DNA from: a virus
Direction: 5' to 3' (one strand)
Length of the DNA: 27,549 bases
Virus record (IMG/VR): IMGVR_UViG_3300037339_000735
Coordinates: 1-27,549 of that record
Shown: positions 5,152-14,306 of the stretch, in pieces
Layout: each line of letters starts with the position of its first letter
Numbering within the stretch: position 1 is the stretch's first letter
The notes under the pieces: generated by a model
Databases searched by the model: none
Seen by the model: the letters and a program-made list of their open reading frames with translations, nothing else
Told to the model about the DNA's origin: nothing
Position numbers and translations under genes: made by a program

Positions 5152-5232
5152 TTAAGCCCAAAGCAAAATCATCCATCCAGGACCCAACAGTTGCCCAATC
5201 ATGAGCTGCAATATGTACCATTCAAGCGACAT
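5152..5232 (-). CDS. 26-aa hydrophobic lysis-region peptide
   Basis: An ATG with a near-perfect ribosome binding site (GGAGGAG four bases upstream) opens a 26-codon frame encoding MSLEWYILQLMIGQLLGPGW followed by MILLWA. The peptide is almost wholly hydrophobic and could span or lie on the membrane. It fits the 128-bp gap between the FN3 lipoprotein and the holin-like gene, all on the same strand. It may be an antiholin or holin accessory, or a regulatory small membrane peptide; the role is an inference from location only. Confidence 0.55.
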   Translation of the reverse strand: MSLEWYILQLMIGQLLGPGWMILLWA

Positions 5233-5242
5233 CGTACTCCTC

Positions 5243-5590
5243 CTACTGAATTTTCGCGTTCGTCGGAGCCGCGCGGATGGCGAAATTCCAGGTAATGATA
5301 TTACTCGGTCCACTCTCGCTTACAGCATCAAACGCCGTTGCACATATTTCCCACGCCCCCTGAGCAATACCAGAACCAGAAAGATCCAAGGTCAGAGCCG
5401 TAGTGGTCGCCCGCTGCGCCGTCGGCCACGTGTTTGTCCCGGGGGTTCTCCAATATAGATAATATCCCGTTGCCCCCGGGACGGCATCCCAGACGGCGGC
5501 CTTTGCGCCATTATAGATCGGCCCCATGGCGCAGGCGGTGACGACGGAAAATAAAAAGGCTGCGACTGCAAAAAGGATGATCTTTTTCAT
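5243..5590 (-). CDS. Lipoprotein with fibronectin type III-like domain
   Basis: Starting at the ATG preceded by AAGGAGATTCTC, the protein is 115 aa. It has a lipoprotein signal peptide with lipobox VTAC (C20) followed by one FN3-like beta-sandwich (AAVWDAVPGATGYYLYWRT ... ALTLDLSG ... EICATAFDAVSESGPSN). Such domains bind other proteins or sugars at the cell surface. It lies in the lysis module directly downstream of the DUF5675-like gene. It may be an outer-membrane lysis protein or a lysogenic surface protein. Confidence 0.7.
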   Translation of the reverse strand: MKKIILFAVAAFLFSVVTACAMGPIYNGAKAAVWDAVPGATGYYLYWRTPGTNTWPTAQRATTTALTLDLSGSGIAQGAWEICATAFDAVSESGPSNIITWNFAIRAAPTNAKIQ

Positions 5591-5600
5591 GAGAATCTCC

Positions 5601-5993
5601 TTATTTGATATCAATCCAGACCTCCTCGGCCTGGTCGATTGCGCTCATTATTTTCGTGACGAGCAGGTTGAAGGCCAGGGCGGATTGGGCCACATAGTCC
5701 GCGCCGGCGACTCGGCCGGTAAGGAGGCACCCGTGCGTATCCTTCGCCCAGTTGCCGATATGGATCTCGATTGCCGTCCGACCGGGGACGCCGTGCAGGA
5801 GCGGGACGACATCTCCCCTGGATGGGGAAAGGTAAAGAGTGATCCGGTATCTCCCCGGGGGAATGCAGGAAAAATTGGGACGGTTTTCTTTCCAGGAAGG
5901 CTCCAGGATGAAGCATTCAAAGTCCTCGGCGATCGTCAGGGGGCCGATGGTGCTTTCCTTGGTAAAGACGGTCCTTCTTAAATTCAGATCCAT
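5601..5993 (-). CDS. DUF5675-like protein, possible peptidoglycan enzyme
   Basis: A 130-aa protein with the pattern CIPPGRYRI followed by IHIGNWAKDTHGCLLTG near residue 80. This His...Asp-Thr-x-Gly-Cys motif is typical of DUF5675 proteins found in phage lysis regions and recalls the HG...GC active site of L,D-transpeptidase-type enzymes. Since no classical endolysin (lysozyme, amidase or peptidase) is seen in the window, this is the best candidate for the peptidoglycan-acting enzyme, but that activity is inferred. AGGAAG upstream fits the start. Confidence 0.65.
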   Translation of the reverse strand: MDLNLRRTVFTKESTIGPLTIAEDFECFILEPSWKENRPNFSCIPPGRYRITLYLSPSRGDVVPLLHGVPGRTAIEIHIGNWAKDTHGCLLTGRVAGADYVAQSALAFNLLVTKIMSAIDQAEEVWIDIK

Positions 5994-5997
5994 GAGA

Positions 5998-6312
5998 TTA
6001 CTTCCTGGTGATCAAATGCCAGAACCATTTTACAACTTCGGATAAGCCCGCTATGGCCATCACGCCCATGATCCAATAAACGGGTTTGATTTTTGTTCGA
6101 TCAAGTTCGATTTCTCTTGTGGTACTGGCCCGGTCGCTCAATGCCACATACTTGGAGGAAACCAGTTGATCTTTAATATCGTCGAGTTTGCAATTCATCT
6201 TTCTCTGGTTTTCGACCAGTTGCCCCTGTATGGTTCCTATTTTGGTAAGCTCGACCACCAGGTCAATATGAGCCGGGCAAATCAGGCTTTTATCTTTTAT
6301 CTCGTCTGCCAT
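5998..6312 (-). CDS. Coiled-coil protein with C-terminal membrane anchor
   Basis: A 104-aa protein. Residues about 15-55 form a helical, coiled-coil-like region and a single transmembrane helix lies near the C-terminus (VYWIMGVMAIAGLSEVVKW). GAGGT before the ATG supports the start. It lies at the boundary between tail fibre genes and lysis genes. Similar tail-anchored coiled-coil proteins beside holins have been called holin-like or hemolysin XhlA-like; here only the topology supports that. Confidence 0.6.
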   Translation of the reverse strand: MADEIKDKSLICPAHIDLVVELTKIGTIQGQLVENQRKMNCKLDDIKDQLVSSKYVALSDRASTTREIELDRTKIKPVYWIMGVMAIAGLSEVVKWFWHLITRK

Positions 6313-6329
6313 TTTCTACCTCGGAACAT

Positions 6330-7238
6330 TTATTTTGCCCACCACATCTTTTGCTTTGCCCCAGACCCGAACCAGGTGCCGTGACGCATGAGCTGGGCCT
6401 GGGTCGGCGATGATATTCCTGGCGGGAGGCCAATCGACCTCCGCTTGATCGACGGGTAGATTTCCCACCGGGTTTTCGGGTCCCAAAGCTGCCCGACCTC
6501 GGAGGAGTTCAGTTCCTTGGAATAGAATCGGATCTCGTAAATGATACCCAGCCACTTGTTGTTAGTCCAGCCGCTGTACCCTTTGCCGAACCGCAGAGCT
6601 TGACCGCCAGTCGATGGCAGGACTCTAGTGCAAGCGGCTTGATTATCGTATCCGCCATTAACGTAAATATTTAAAAAATTTTTCCCGTACGTTCCGACCA
6701 CGTGGAATAATTCTCCGGCGCTTAGAGGTAACACGGACACGACCGAAGTCGATTGCCCAGCCGTTCCCGTGCTAACGGTTAAAACCCATTTAGTGCCAGC
6801 TGTGGTAGTGCCCAGGCCATATATAACGTAAGGGTCTAGCCCGTCGGACGTTGGAAGACATACTAGCTTTGCCGCGACATTGGTCGAATCGCCAAAATAA
6901 GGGCGGCACCAGACGGCAATCGAAAACGGTTGGGAAAGATATATGATCGACCCGACTTCAGCATATCCATCGCCTGTGCCCCAGGTTTGGAGACCCGGCC
7001 CGATGACCCCACGGGACCATTCAAAATTTTTCCACCAGGCCCCTATGCTCTCCGAGAAGTTATAAATTGTCGCATGGGCATTGCGTAGATATTCCCTCAG
7101 CAGTCCGCTATTCGCTGACCCCCTGGAAGACCACAGATAGGAAAGATTGTCCATCTGCCTGCTTTGACGGTTCAACGGTAAAAGAGGAAATCCCCTCAGC
7201 CCCCTGAAATCGATTTGAGACCGGTGATATATCATCAC
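6330..7238 (-). CDS. Virion protein with LamG/concanavalin A-like domain
   Basis: A 302-aa protein. About residues 80-250 match a LamG-type jelly roll: FSIAVWCRPY, ELFHVVGTYGKNFLNIYVNG and GIIYEIRFYSKELNSSEV. These domains bind carbohydrate or protein and are common on phage tail tips and side fibres. It starts in an ATGA overlap with the preceding gene. Being last in the tail fibre set, it may be the receptor-binding or adhesin component. Confidence 0.75.
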   Translation of the reverse strand: MMIYHRSQIDFRGLRGFPLLPLNRQSRQMDNLSYLWSSRGSANSGLLREYLRNAHATIYNFSESIGAWWKNFEWSRGVIGPGLQTWGTGDGYAEVGSIIYLSQPFSIAVWCRPYFGDSTNVAAKLVCLPTSDGLDPYVIYGLGTTTAGTKWVLTVSTGTAGQSTSVVSVLPLSAGELFHVVGTYGKNFLNIYVNGGYDNQAACTRVLPSTGGQALRFGKGYSGWTNNKWLGIIYEIRFYSKELNSSEVGQLWDPKTRWEIYPSIKRRSIGLPPGISSPTQAQLMRHGTWFGSGAKQKMWWAK

Positions 7239-7681
7239 TGAACCTCATCATTGGCCGTATAAAGAGTTAAAGTGTTTCCGCTTGCGCCGGTTGCCTGCCC
7301 CGTTTGATTTTCGACAATAAATTTAATTTTGCATGGAGGCAGAAGAAACGGCCCAATCAAGCCAGGAATTTGAGCCGTGTCCACCTTCCTCACGGGCACC
7401 GACGCCAGAAAGGACTGCCCAGATGGAACGACGGAACTACTTCCATCTTCATAATTAGTTCCATCCAATGCCTTCATCAGGTAGATGTCCAGTGTTGGGT
7501 ATCCATCTGATGGGGCCGAGCCAAAATCGGCATCTATTTTTAGAAAGCCATATTGATCGAGGTTCACAGAGTTATCGACTTCAGTCCCGGCGTTGGTTCT
7601 CGCATCGTTATTGGTCGAATTAAAGTCAACAACCGCGCCCTTGGTAGAGACGCCAGCATCCCACAAGATCTTGTTTGCCAT
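7235..7681 (-). CDS. Tail/baseplate-associated protein
   Basis: A 148-aa protein without signal or membrane segments, rich in beta-strand-forming residues (NLDQYGFLKIDADFG, LPPCKIKFIVENQTG), like small jelly-roll phage proteins. AGGAGG sits just before the ATG, and its stop overlaps the start of the LamG gene. No family is named with certainty; the location implies a fibre accessory or baseplate role. Confidence 0.6.
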   Translation of the reverse strand: MANKILWDAGVSTKGAVVDFNSTNNDARTNAGTEVDNSVNLDQYGFLKIDADFGSAPSDGYPTLDIYLMKALDGTNYEDGSSSVVPSGQSFLASVPVRKVDTAQIPGLIGPFLLPPCKIKFIVENQTGQATGASGNTLTLYTANDEVQ

Positions 7682-7695
7682 TTTATCCTCCTAAT

Positions 7696-8895
7696 TTATA
7701 TCAATTTTATCTGAAGATTAATCTTCCCAATTCGGGTATATTTGCTTGCCATCGAATAGAGGCGGATCAGGACGTTCAGGGTTTCCCCTGCCGCCACCGC
7801 CTCCAGAACTGCATCGGTTTCATCGTAGCCGACAGTTGTCCACGTTGCCGCCGTACCCGATCTCTGGCTGGTAAGATGGGAGTGCGCGGATTGACCATCC
7901 CTATTTATGGTGATGTCAATGTCATTATTCGTAGCCGCAGTCTCCTCCGTCTTAATGTCGATGGTAAGAGCGACACTGGTCCCAACCTGAAACCCCGTGA
8001 AGTTTAACGGGATGGGGATCTGAAGCGCAACGTCATAGGATTGAAGGGGCGTCGCAATCGAGGATTTCCACTCGTAGTAGTTGTACCGAACATCATTCAC
8101 CACTTCGGAGTCGCTGGTCATTCCCAGAGTTCCAGGATCGTTGTTTGACCCCGAGGGTGTCATCACCGCGCCTGGATATTCTGGATAGAGCGTTATGTTG
8201 GCCTCTTCCTCAAGCGGGGCGCTTTCAGTTCCGAAGACTGCGGCAACGAGGTCCGCGGCCGAGATCTCATTCGGGCCGCCATAATCCAGGTACTGGTCGG
8301 TATCCTGGGTATGCGCGGCGGCAAACGCATTTTCAACGTCATCCAGAGCGATTCCGCTGTCTGCGATGACTTTTCCGGAGGTATCCCCGAAACTGGCCAG
8401 GTTATCATTGCCCGACGAAGCCGGTCCTGAAACATCACCGGTGGCAGCGACGAAGGGCTGGTCTAAGGAAATGAAATGCAAGGCTCCGGAGGATGCCGAT
8501 CGGTAGGCCAAGACCAGGCGGTTAAAAGAGATGAAATTGGAGGCCGCTTCTGTGGTGATCGTACCGGCCAAGACAGTAATGGCCGCGCCATTGGTTTCCG
8601 AAAGATCCACATAGGCGAACTGGCCGGCGGTCAGGGTCACGTTCCCAGCCGCCACATGGTTGTGGCAGGCGTCCCCATCGTCCCGGTTAAAGACGAGTGT
8701 GAGCTGGGCATTCCATGCCAGGACTCCCGAGGTGGGGTCCCATGAAAGGGCCCCCTCGCACCCCACCATGATGTTTTTCAGGTAGGTGAGGGCCTTGTCC
8801 AGTTCCGCCCAGGTGGGGTTTACCGAAGCCGCGCCCCAAGTCTTGTATCCGGCAGCCGGCGAATTTACCCACGGGGTGTGAAAATTAGCTCCCAT
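7696..8895 (-). CDS. Tail fibre-like protein
   Basis: A 399-aa protein. The middle contains a fibre-like stretch (GDVSGPASSGNDNLASFGD, then DTSGKVIADSGI) typical of phage side fibres, and the C-terminal about 150 residues look like a beta-sandwich head domain. The N-terminal about 150 residues, with NPTWAELDKALTYLKN, may attach to the baseplate. Its start overlaps the end of the coiled-coil gene by 11 bp. It probably helps bind the host receptor. Confidence 0.7.
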   Translation of the reverse strand: MGANFHTPWVNSPAAGYKTWGAASVNPTWAELDKALTYLKNIMVGCEGALSWDPTSGVLAWNAQLTLVFNRDDGDACHNHVAAGNVTLTAGQFAYVDLSETNGAAITVLAGTITTEAASNFISFNRLVLAYRSASSGALHFISLDQPFVAATGDVSGPASSGNDNLASFGDTSGKVIADSGIALDDVENAFAAAHTQDTDQYLDYGGPNEISAADLVAAVFGTESAPLEEEANITLYPEYPGAVMTPSGSNNDPGTLGMTSDSEVVNDVRYNYYEWKSSIATPLQSYDVALQIPIPLNFTGFQVGTSVALTIDIKTEETAATNNDIDITINRDGQSAHSHLTSQRSGTAATWTTVGYDETDAVLEAVAAGETLNVLIRLYSMASKYTRIGKINLQIKLI

Positions 8896-9091
8896 GTTCT
8901 TTTCTCCTTAAAGGATTCAGTAACGCCCCCAACTGAGGCATTCCGGAAAGCACCTGTTCCATCGATTTTCGGGCTTCCGCCGCCTGCTTCCGGGCATCCT
9001 CCAGGGCCGTTTTTCTGAATTCCTTGTCCTCTTTCAGGGAATCCCGGATTTCAGCCATAATGTCCCTGATTTCTTTCAAAAGCTCTTCCAT
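8885..9091 (-). CDS. Small coiled-coil tail-region protein
   Basis: A 68-aa highly charged protein (MEELLKEIRDIMAEIRDSLK...) predicted to be one long amphipathic helix. GAGGGGGAT precedes the ATG. It is encoded between baseplate and fibre genes, overlapping the fibre gene start, so it may be a fibre assembly chaperone or linker. There is no sequence family to assign. Confidence 0.6.
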   Translation of the reverse strand: MEELLKEIRDIMAEIRDSLKEDKEFRKTALEDARKQAAEARKSMEQVLSGMPQLGALLNPLRRKEHGS

Positions 9092-9103
9092 CGTCGATCC
9101 CCC

Positions 9104-10204
9104 TCAATACATGGGCTCCCCGCCCACATCCAGGAGCGTCACCTGTCCGACTCCGAAGATGGTCACATCTCCCAAAAGGTCGGCCTTGAGAATCGGGCTG
9201 TGCTCCGTTACCAGTTTGTTTCTGGTATAGGTCGCGTGAGTATGGTCCGCGCCCAAACCAAAGGCATAGGGTACGCCCGGAATGGCGGACCCCCAAGTTC
9301 CAGTCCCATATAAAAAACTGATTTGCATCGAATATGGAGAAATGAAGGGCGGGGTCAAAAATTGGCTGTATTGGTCCCTTATGCCGATTTCTACATCGGT
9401 CGACAGCTCAAGCCAGGCCAGTTCCGCATCTGCGGGGATGACGCTCACGCTGGAAGCCTTCCGGGTTTCCCATGTCCTGTTGATCAGGGCCTGAGTAATC
9501 GCCGTGATCCCGTAATAGGTCAATATTGTCGCCAGGCAGAGGTGATCCGCCGGGGTTTCAGGATAGACGGGGGTCGATGTAAAGTTGGTCCCTTTTACAT
9601 AATCCACCGCGCTATCGATGCCCACGACGACCTTGTCATATCTGAAGGTTCCGGGTGTTACGGGGGCCGCGTCTATCGCCACCCCGTAGGCCGAGATCGA
9701 ACCAAGGGGAATCTCGGTTCCCAATGGAACGTCGCTGCCCAGGGGCATTTCCCCGAGCGCGCCGCCAAACGCACCCATAAAATAGATTGTCCCGGATATC
9801 CTGAAGGAACCCGCATTGATCGAAACCATCAAGGCGGGGGTCGGGAGAATTTGCATGACTTCGCAGCCGGTGATTATTCCATCTTCTCCGATGGCGACCG
9901 GCGGCAAGGTATCTCCGGAAACCGGAGTCGGAATGTAGGTCCCATGGCCAACCAACTCTATCCGTCCCCGGATACCTCCCGTATGGGTGATCCGCACGGC
10001 ATTCCCGGGCTTGAGCCAGCCCGGGGTGACCTCCCAGTTGAGGGGGTAATAGGCGTTGATCAGCTGGCTGGATCCCTGAATCTTCACCCGGCAGATTCTT
10101 TGGGCGGGCAGAACATCCCACAGGATCGCATCCCTCGTCTCCGAGTGGTTTTCGATAGCCCGGAGGTTGGAATTTTTAAGGAACCGCTTCCCGTAAAGTC
10201 TCAT
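9104..10204 (-). CDS. Baseplate/minor tail protein
   Basis: Starting at the ATG that overlaps the upstream stop as ATGA, the protein is 366 aa and begins MRLYGKRFLKNSN. It has an oligonucleotide-binding-like beta region (WLKPGNAVRITHTGGIRGRIELVG), a short internal repeat of PLGS/PLGT (residues about 175-195), and beta-rich C-terminal parts. It directly follows the tail hub gene, so it is likely a baseplate component. The frame extends upstream inside the hub gene, but that part has no supported start. Confidence 0.65.
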   Translation of the reverse strand: MRLYGKRFLKNSNLRAIENHSETRDAILWDVLPAQRICRVKIQGSSQLINAYYPLNWEVTPGWLKPGNAVRITHTGGIRGRIELVGHGTYIPTPVSGDTLPPVAIGEDGIITGCEVMQILPTPALMVSINAGSFRISGTIYFMGAFGGALGEMPLGSDVPLGTEIPLGSISAYGVAIDAAPVTPGTFRYDKVVVGIDSAVDYVKGTNFTSTPVYPETPADHLCLATILTYYGITAITQALINRTWETRKASSVSVIPADAELAWLELSTDVEIGIRDQYSQFLTPPFISPYSMQISFLYGTGTWGSAIPGVPYAFGLGADHTHATYTRNKLVTEHSPILKADLLGDVTIFGVGQVTLLDVGGEPMY

Positions 10205-13200
10205 AAGGCCCAACCGTTGATGGAATCGGTAAACTCTCCGGGCTGTCCCGGGGAGGGGATCACCATTCTTCTTTTTAAATCGGTGACGAATATTTTCATG
10301 CTGGCCAGGGTATGGGGATGATTCACCTGGAGGGTGTCGCCCACTTCGTCGCGCAGGTCGGCCACCTTGGAGGCTGAAATTCTCTTTCTCTGCAGCTTGG
10401 CCACCAGGATTTCCTGCTCCGCCACCTGGGTGCATTCCGGGACGCTGTAACAAAGAGGATCTTCGAATTTGCGGGTGATGATCTGCCCGATCTCGCCCTG
10501 AAGCTCCTCGTCGTCCGCCTGTCCCTGGAGACTCCGCTTGATCTTCCCGACCGGCCGGCCCCAGATTTCATACTGGAAGTTCCCGATGGCCGAGACGATC
10601 ATCATGATGATGAACATAAAGGCCGCTTCCACTATCCGGCCAACGGGAACCGTATATCCTCCTCCGATGGCGACGACCAGGTCGGGAATATAATGCGCCG
10701 CATACCATGCGGGAATGGCAACGACGAGAATGGGGATGAGATTGGGGGCCGTTACCGTCACCACGCAGTAGGTTTCATTCGGGTCTACATAAGTGATCGA
10801 TTCATGAATCTGCCCCAATAGCTGGAATCCTATGCTGCTGGTGCTCTGCAGAACCTTCAGTCTTGGGTCTCGGCCTCTTCTGGACCGGTCGACCGAATAA
10901 TTGACATCATAGGTATTTTTACACCCCCACCAGCCAATGGTCCCGGCCAAGGTTTGGAGCATTTCCTCTCCGTAAAGAATTTCGATTTCAGTTTTCTCCC
11001 TACCGGTAATAATGACCTGGTTGGTGAAATCCGAGAAATCGTCATCTGGAGAGAATTCCAGGAGTTTCGTTAAGTCCGGAACGACACGCGAGACGGCGTT
11101 CGAATCGGAGATTTTCTTAGCCGTGACCAGGTCGGCGACGGAAATATGCGGAAAGTACCCGAAGCGGTGGCAGAGCTGCTCGATGATGTCCTTCGCCGGG
11201 GTATCGATCCATTGATGGGTTAAATCCACGGCGGTATCGAAAGTCGGCAGGTCCAGGTCGTCGTCGGTCAGATCCAGGTTGTCTTTTAGAATATCCGTCA
11301 GGATGCTCTTCGGATCGGTATCGAATTCTTCTGTGGCGATGATCTGTCTCTGGTCCCAGAGAATCCGGCGATCCTGCGCGGCGATCTGCATCTCGGGATA
11401 CTGGCCGCGGAGATACTTCATCTTTCCCGCCGTGAGGATGAATGTGCCCATGGCCTGCCAGTATTCCGTCCCCCCGACATTCTCCCCAAACCGAAGCGTT
11501 AGTTTTCTCCCTTTTTTCAGGACGCTAGAAAGGAGGGAATTCTTATTGTGGGGATCGAAGAGATGGCCATCCGACACGGTGAAATTAAGGCTGTTGGGAT
11601 TGCCGTCGATGGACCAGTTCACCTCGATCGGACGGTCCTTGGCCAGGTATCCGGAGAGGTTGAGGGTTCCGCCTTCGTAATCCCATTTGATCGAAAGCGC
11701 GCTCCCTGCCATGTGCGTCCAGAAAGCATACCTCCCGTCGGTCGCTTCGGGACCGAAGACGACGGCGGCGTCGTAATCGAGATAACCCTGCACCAAATTA
11801 TTGATCTCGCCCCACGTCCAGACTCCTCCTCCCAGAGTTCCGACCATATAAGAGGATTGCTGAATCAGACCGTACTCGCTGAAAGCGGTGATGCCGGTCC
11901 ACCCACCAACTCCACTTCCGGTACCGGCAAAAAACAGGCCACTCACGGGATCATAGGCGACAGCCGAGTAATGCTGATAGGGATTGGAGTTGGGCCAAAA
12001 CCCCGGCAGGGTAGTATTGTTGAAAAGATCCCATGTGGAATCCAAAGGGTTAAAAATCGTTACCCCGGCACCCCCCGAAACGTATGCCCCCATAGTGGGA
12101 ATCAAGAGCCGACCGTCAGTAAGTGGTTCAATCATATTCAGCCCATACTCATCAATACTGGCCCAATCCGGCCGGTGAAAAATTATGGCATCGGTGGTGA
12201 TGTCGATTTCGCACAGGCCGCGTTTATCCTGATCCCCGTAAAGCGATTCATACTCGAAGGTGCAATAAATTTTATTCCCCACCAAAACCGCATGATTCGG
12301 CCCATGATATGGGAATGCCGCAAAATCATCCACGCTATACCTTTTGTAAAGAGCACCGGTTGACATGGAATAAACAGTGAGCGCCCCCTTATAACCCAAT
12401 AAATGTATACCATTCCAGGCCAGAACAAGATCCTGCCCGGGATAAACAGAAAAAGCCATTTCGACCGCATAAACAGAAGGCGCAAGGGAACCGTTGATTA
12501 ATGTATGACAGGTAAATATCGGGCCGGGTTCATCAAGATCGATCCAGCCAACACTAAAAGGCAAAGCACCTCCATAAGACGCAGGCTCGGTAAACACATA
12601 TAATCTGCGTGTAGAAAAATCTACCCAGGCGGCCTTGAGATTTCCAGTTAAACTATGGGTGACGTTCTGCACTAAAGAATAGGCCGGCCAGGCAGCGAAA
12701 ATATAATTTGTAATCGTTGGAGTCGCGGCATTCAAAACCGAAACAAGGCATCCGGTTCCATAATATCCTTCGACTTTGTTGCCCCATGAACCGACTGGGA
12801 TAAAAGTTCCTTCGCTATGAAAACTTTCCCACCAAACATGAGTAGCGGCATAAACGCTGTTGAACCTTGGCGTGGTCGAAGTCGTATTCCAGAAATCTGT
12901 AACCGTCCAGGAATCGACATTGATTTCCGCTACCCCGTAAAGATATTTATTCCCTGAGACCGTATTGGTCGAAGTCACGTAGAGTTTTCGCCCGGCCGCA
13001 TCGAAGCATATATTGGTTCCAGTGGCCCCGGCCGCATCCCAACCCGACGTAGTCGCGTCAATATGCAGGGCACCGCGCTTGGCGTTGAATACAACGTGTC
13101 GCTGCCCAGCTATTTTCTGCGTCATCCAGGGATGACGGCCCTGTTCGGCAACCGTGGCATAATTTGTTAGTTGGGAGGCATTGCCCCAGGTCGCGCCGTT

Positions 13201-13920
13201 GTCGGTGCTGCCGGATTCGTAGATGTTAAAGATTTCCCCGGCTTCGCAGGAATCGAAGGATAGCCAGATCTTCCCCGTGGTGTCCTGCATCAAATGGGGA
13301 TATCCGGCCTCCCCCGTCTGGTCCAGGCTGCCGATGGACATTTCGGAAGCCGAGCTCCAGGTCAGGAAATTGGCGGAGGTCCGTTTGTAGAATTTGTATT
13401 CTCCAGCCGACAGGCGGATGTAAACGATCAGGAAGGTCCCGTTGGCCAGGGCCAGGAGGGCGGGCCCGGAGATGGTGGGGGTTCCGGTGTAAGTGGCGAT
13501 GCTCCCCGAGGATACCGCCGTCCCGGTGACGGTTATGATTTTCCAGCTTAGGTATTGGGATGTCAACCATTGGGTGCGGTAAACGATGCCGATATTTTCA
13601 TTGGTCAGTTCACAGATGGAGGTTTCGAGAAGCGTGTGTCCTGCGGTGATGGCCAGGTCAACGGAATTGAACACGGTCCGATTCAAATCCGTATAGACGT
13701 ATTTGATGACATTGGTGGAGTAGGAATAGACCATGGCCAGGCGGCCGGAGGTGTGGCGGATCAGGTTAGGGCTTTTCTCAGCGGTGGTCTCCGCGGTCAG
13801 GCGCTGGCCATCGAAGGGGATATCGGGGACGAATTGGCCGGATATTATCTCGACCAGTGGGTTTCTGGACTGCGCATCCTGGGCGGCGGAGAATTCCGGA
13901 TCGGATAGAACGAGGGCCAT
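10201..13920 (-). CDS. Giant tail hub protein with N-terminal beta-propeller
   Basis: A 1239-aa protein. Residues about 40-700 are repeating beta-strand blades with a BNR/Asp-box (S-T-D-N-G-A-T-W near 240), typical of sialidase-like propellers. From about 730 the sequence changes to a tail-hub type: alternating beta domains and MKYLRGQYPEMQIAAQDRR, then a DIIEQLCHRFGYFPHIS region. Residues about 1050-1112 contain strongly hydrophobic stretches (IPILVVAIPAWYAA, FMFIIMMIVSAIGNF) that could insert in a membrane. The protein follows the tape measure and distal tail genes, the usual place of the hub. GAGGTG before ATG 13920 sets the start. The propeller may bind or cut surface glycans. Confidence 0.7.
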   Translation of the reverse strand: MALVLSDPEFSAAQDAQSRNPLVEIISGQFVPDIPFDGQRLTAETTAEKSPNLIRHTSGRLAMVYSYSTNVIKYVYTDLNRTVFNSVDLAITAGHTLLETSICELTNENIGIVYRTQWLTSQYLSWKIITVTGTAVSSGSIATYTGTPTISGPALLALANGTFLIVYIRLSAGEYKFYKRTSANFLTWSSASEMSIGSLDQTGEAGYPHLMQDTTGKIWLSFDSCEAGEIFNIYESGSTDNGATWGNASQLTNYATVAEQGRHPWMTQKIAGQRHVVFNAKRGALHIDATTSGWDAAGATGTNICFDAAGRKLYVTSTNTVSGNKYLYGVAEINVDSWTVTDFWNTTSTTPRFNSVYAATHVWWESFHSEGTFIPVGSWGNKVEGYYGTGCLVSVLNAATPTITNYIFAAWPAYSLVQNVTHSLTGNLKAAWVDFSTRRLYVFTEPASYGGALPFSVGWIDLDEPGPIFTCHTLINGSLAPSVYAVEMAFSVYPGQDLVLAWNGIHLLGYKGALTVYSMSTGALYKRYSVDDFAAFPYHGPNHAVLVGNKIYCTFEYESLYGDQDKRGLCEIDITTDAIIFHRPDWASIDEYGLNMIEPLTDGRLLIPTMGAYVSGGAGVTIFNPLDSTWDLFNNTTLPGFWPNSNPYQHYSAVAYDPVSGLFFAGTGSGVGGWTGITAFSEYGLIQQSSYMVGTLGGGVWTWGEINNLVQGYLDYDAAVVFGPEATDGRYAFWTHMAGSALSIKWDYEGGTLNLSGYLAKDRPIEVNWSIDGNPNSLNFTVSDGHLFDPHNKNSLLSSVLKKGRKLTLRFGENVGGTEYWQAMGTFILTAGKMKYLRGQYPEMQIAAQDRRILWDQRQIIATEEFDTDPKSILTDILKDNLDLTDDDLDLPTFDTAVDLTHQWIDTPAKDIIEQLCHRFGYFPHISVADLVTAKKISDSNAVSRVVPDLTKLLEFSPDDDFSDFTNQVIITGREKTEIEILYGEEMLQTLAGTIGWWGCKNTYDVNYSVDRSRRGRDPRLKVLQSTSSIGFQLLGQIHESITYVDPNETYCVVTVTAPNLIPILVVAIPAWYAAHYIPDLVVAIGGGYTVPVGRIVEAAFMFIIMMIVSAIGNFQYEIWGRPVGKIKRSLQGQADDEELQGEIGQIITRKFEDPLCYSVPECTQVAEQEILVAKLQRKRISASKVADLRDEVGDTLQVNHPHTLASMKIFVTDLKRRMVIPSPGQPGEFTDSINGWAL

Positions 13921-14306
13921 CAAGGCACCTCGCTCATGATCAGGAGCGTCATTTTGCAGTTGGCGCGCCAGATTTCCGGGTCCGTCCCCACGGTTTCATG
14001 ATAATCGCCGGTGAAGTCCAGGATCTGGACATTGTAGGTGACGGGATCGTCGCTGCCGCTGGGTAGAATCCCGGGATCCCAGACCACTTCCGCATCCCCC
14101 TGGAAGACGGCGTCCAGCTCCTCGAACTGCTCCGAGGGCATGTAATGCCAGAGGACCTCGATGATTTTCCCGATGATGGAGACGCCCCACGAGAAATGGG
14201 CGACGGAGGCGTAGGTTATCAGGTGGGCGTTCGAGCGCTGCGGCCTAGGCTGGGTGAAGGCCGAAGGATAATGAGTGAGGGTACAGGTTCCCAGGGCCAT
14301 CGACAT
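13920..14306 (-). CDS. Distal/minor tail protein
   Basis: A 128-aa protein encoded directly after the tape measure, with coupled overlaps at both ends (TAATG and TGATG). It is beta-rich, with DPVTYNVQILDFTGDYHETVG near residue 88, compatible with a minor tail protein that joins the tail tube to the hub. There is no clear family match; the call rests on synteny with lambda-like and HK97-like tails. Confidence 0.6.
   Translation of the reverse strand: MSMALGTCTLTHYPSAFTQPRPQRSNAHLITYASVAHFSWGVSIIGKIIEVLWHYMPSEQFEELDAVFQGDAEVVWDPGILPSGSDDPVTYNVQILDFTGDYHETVGTDPEIWRANCKMTLLIMSEVP

Noticed and set aside
9323-10321. 332-codon plus-strand frame opposite the baseplate gene
   Set aside because: It is antisense to two supported tail genes, and its composition is rich in Gly, Arg and His without domain structure.
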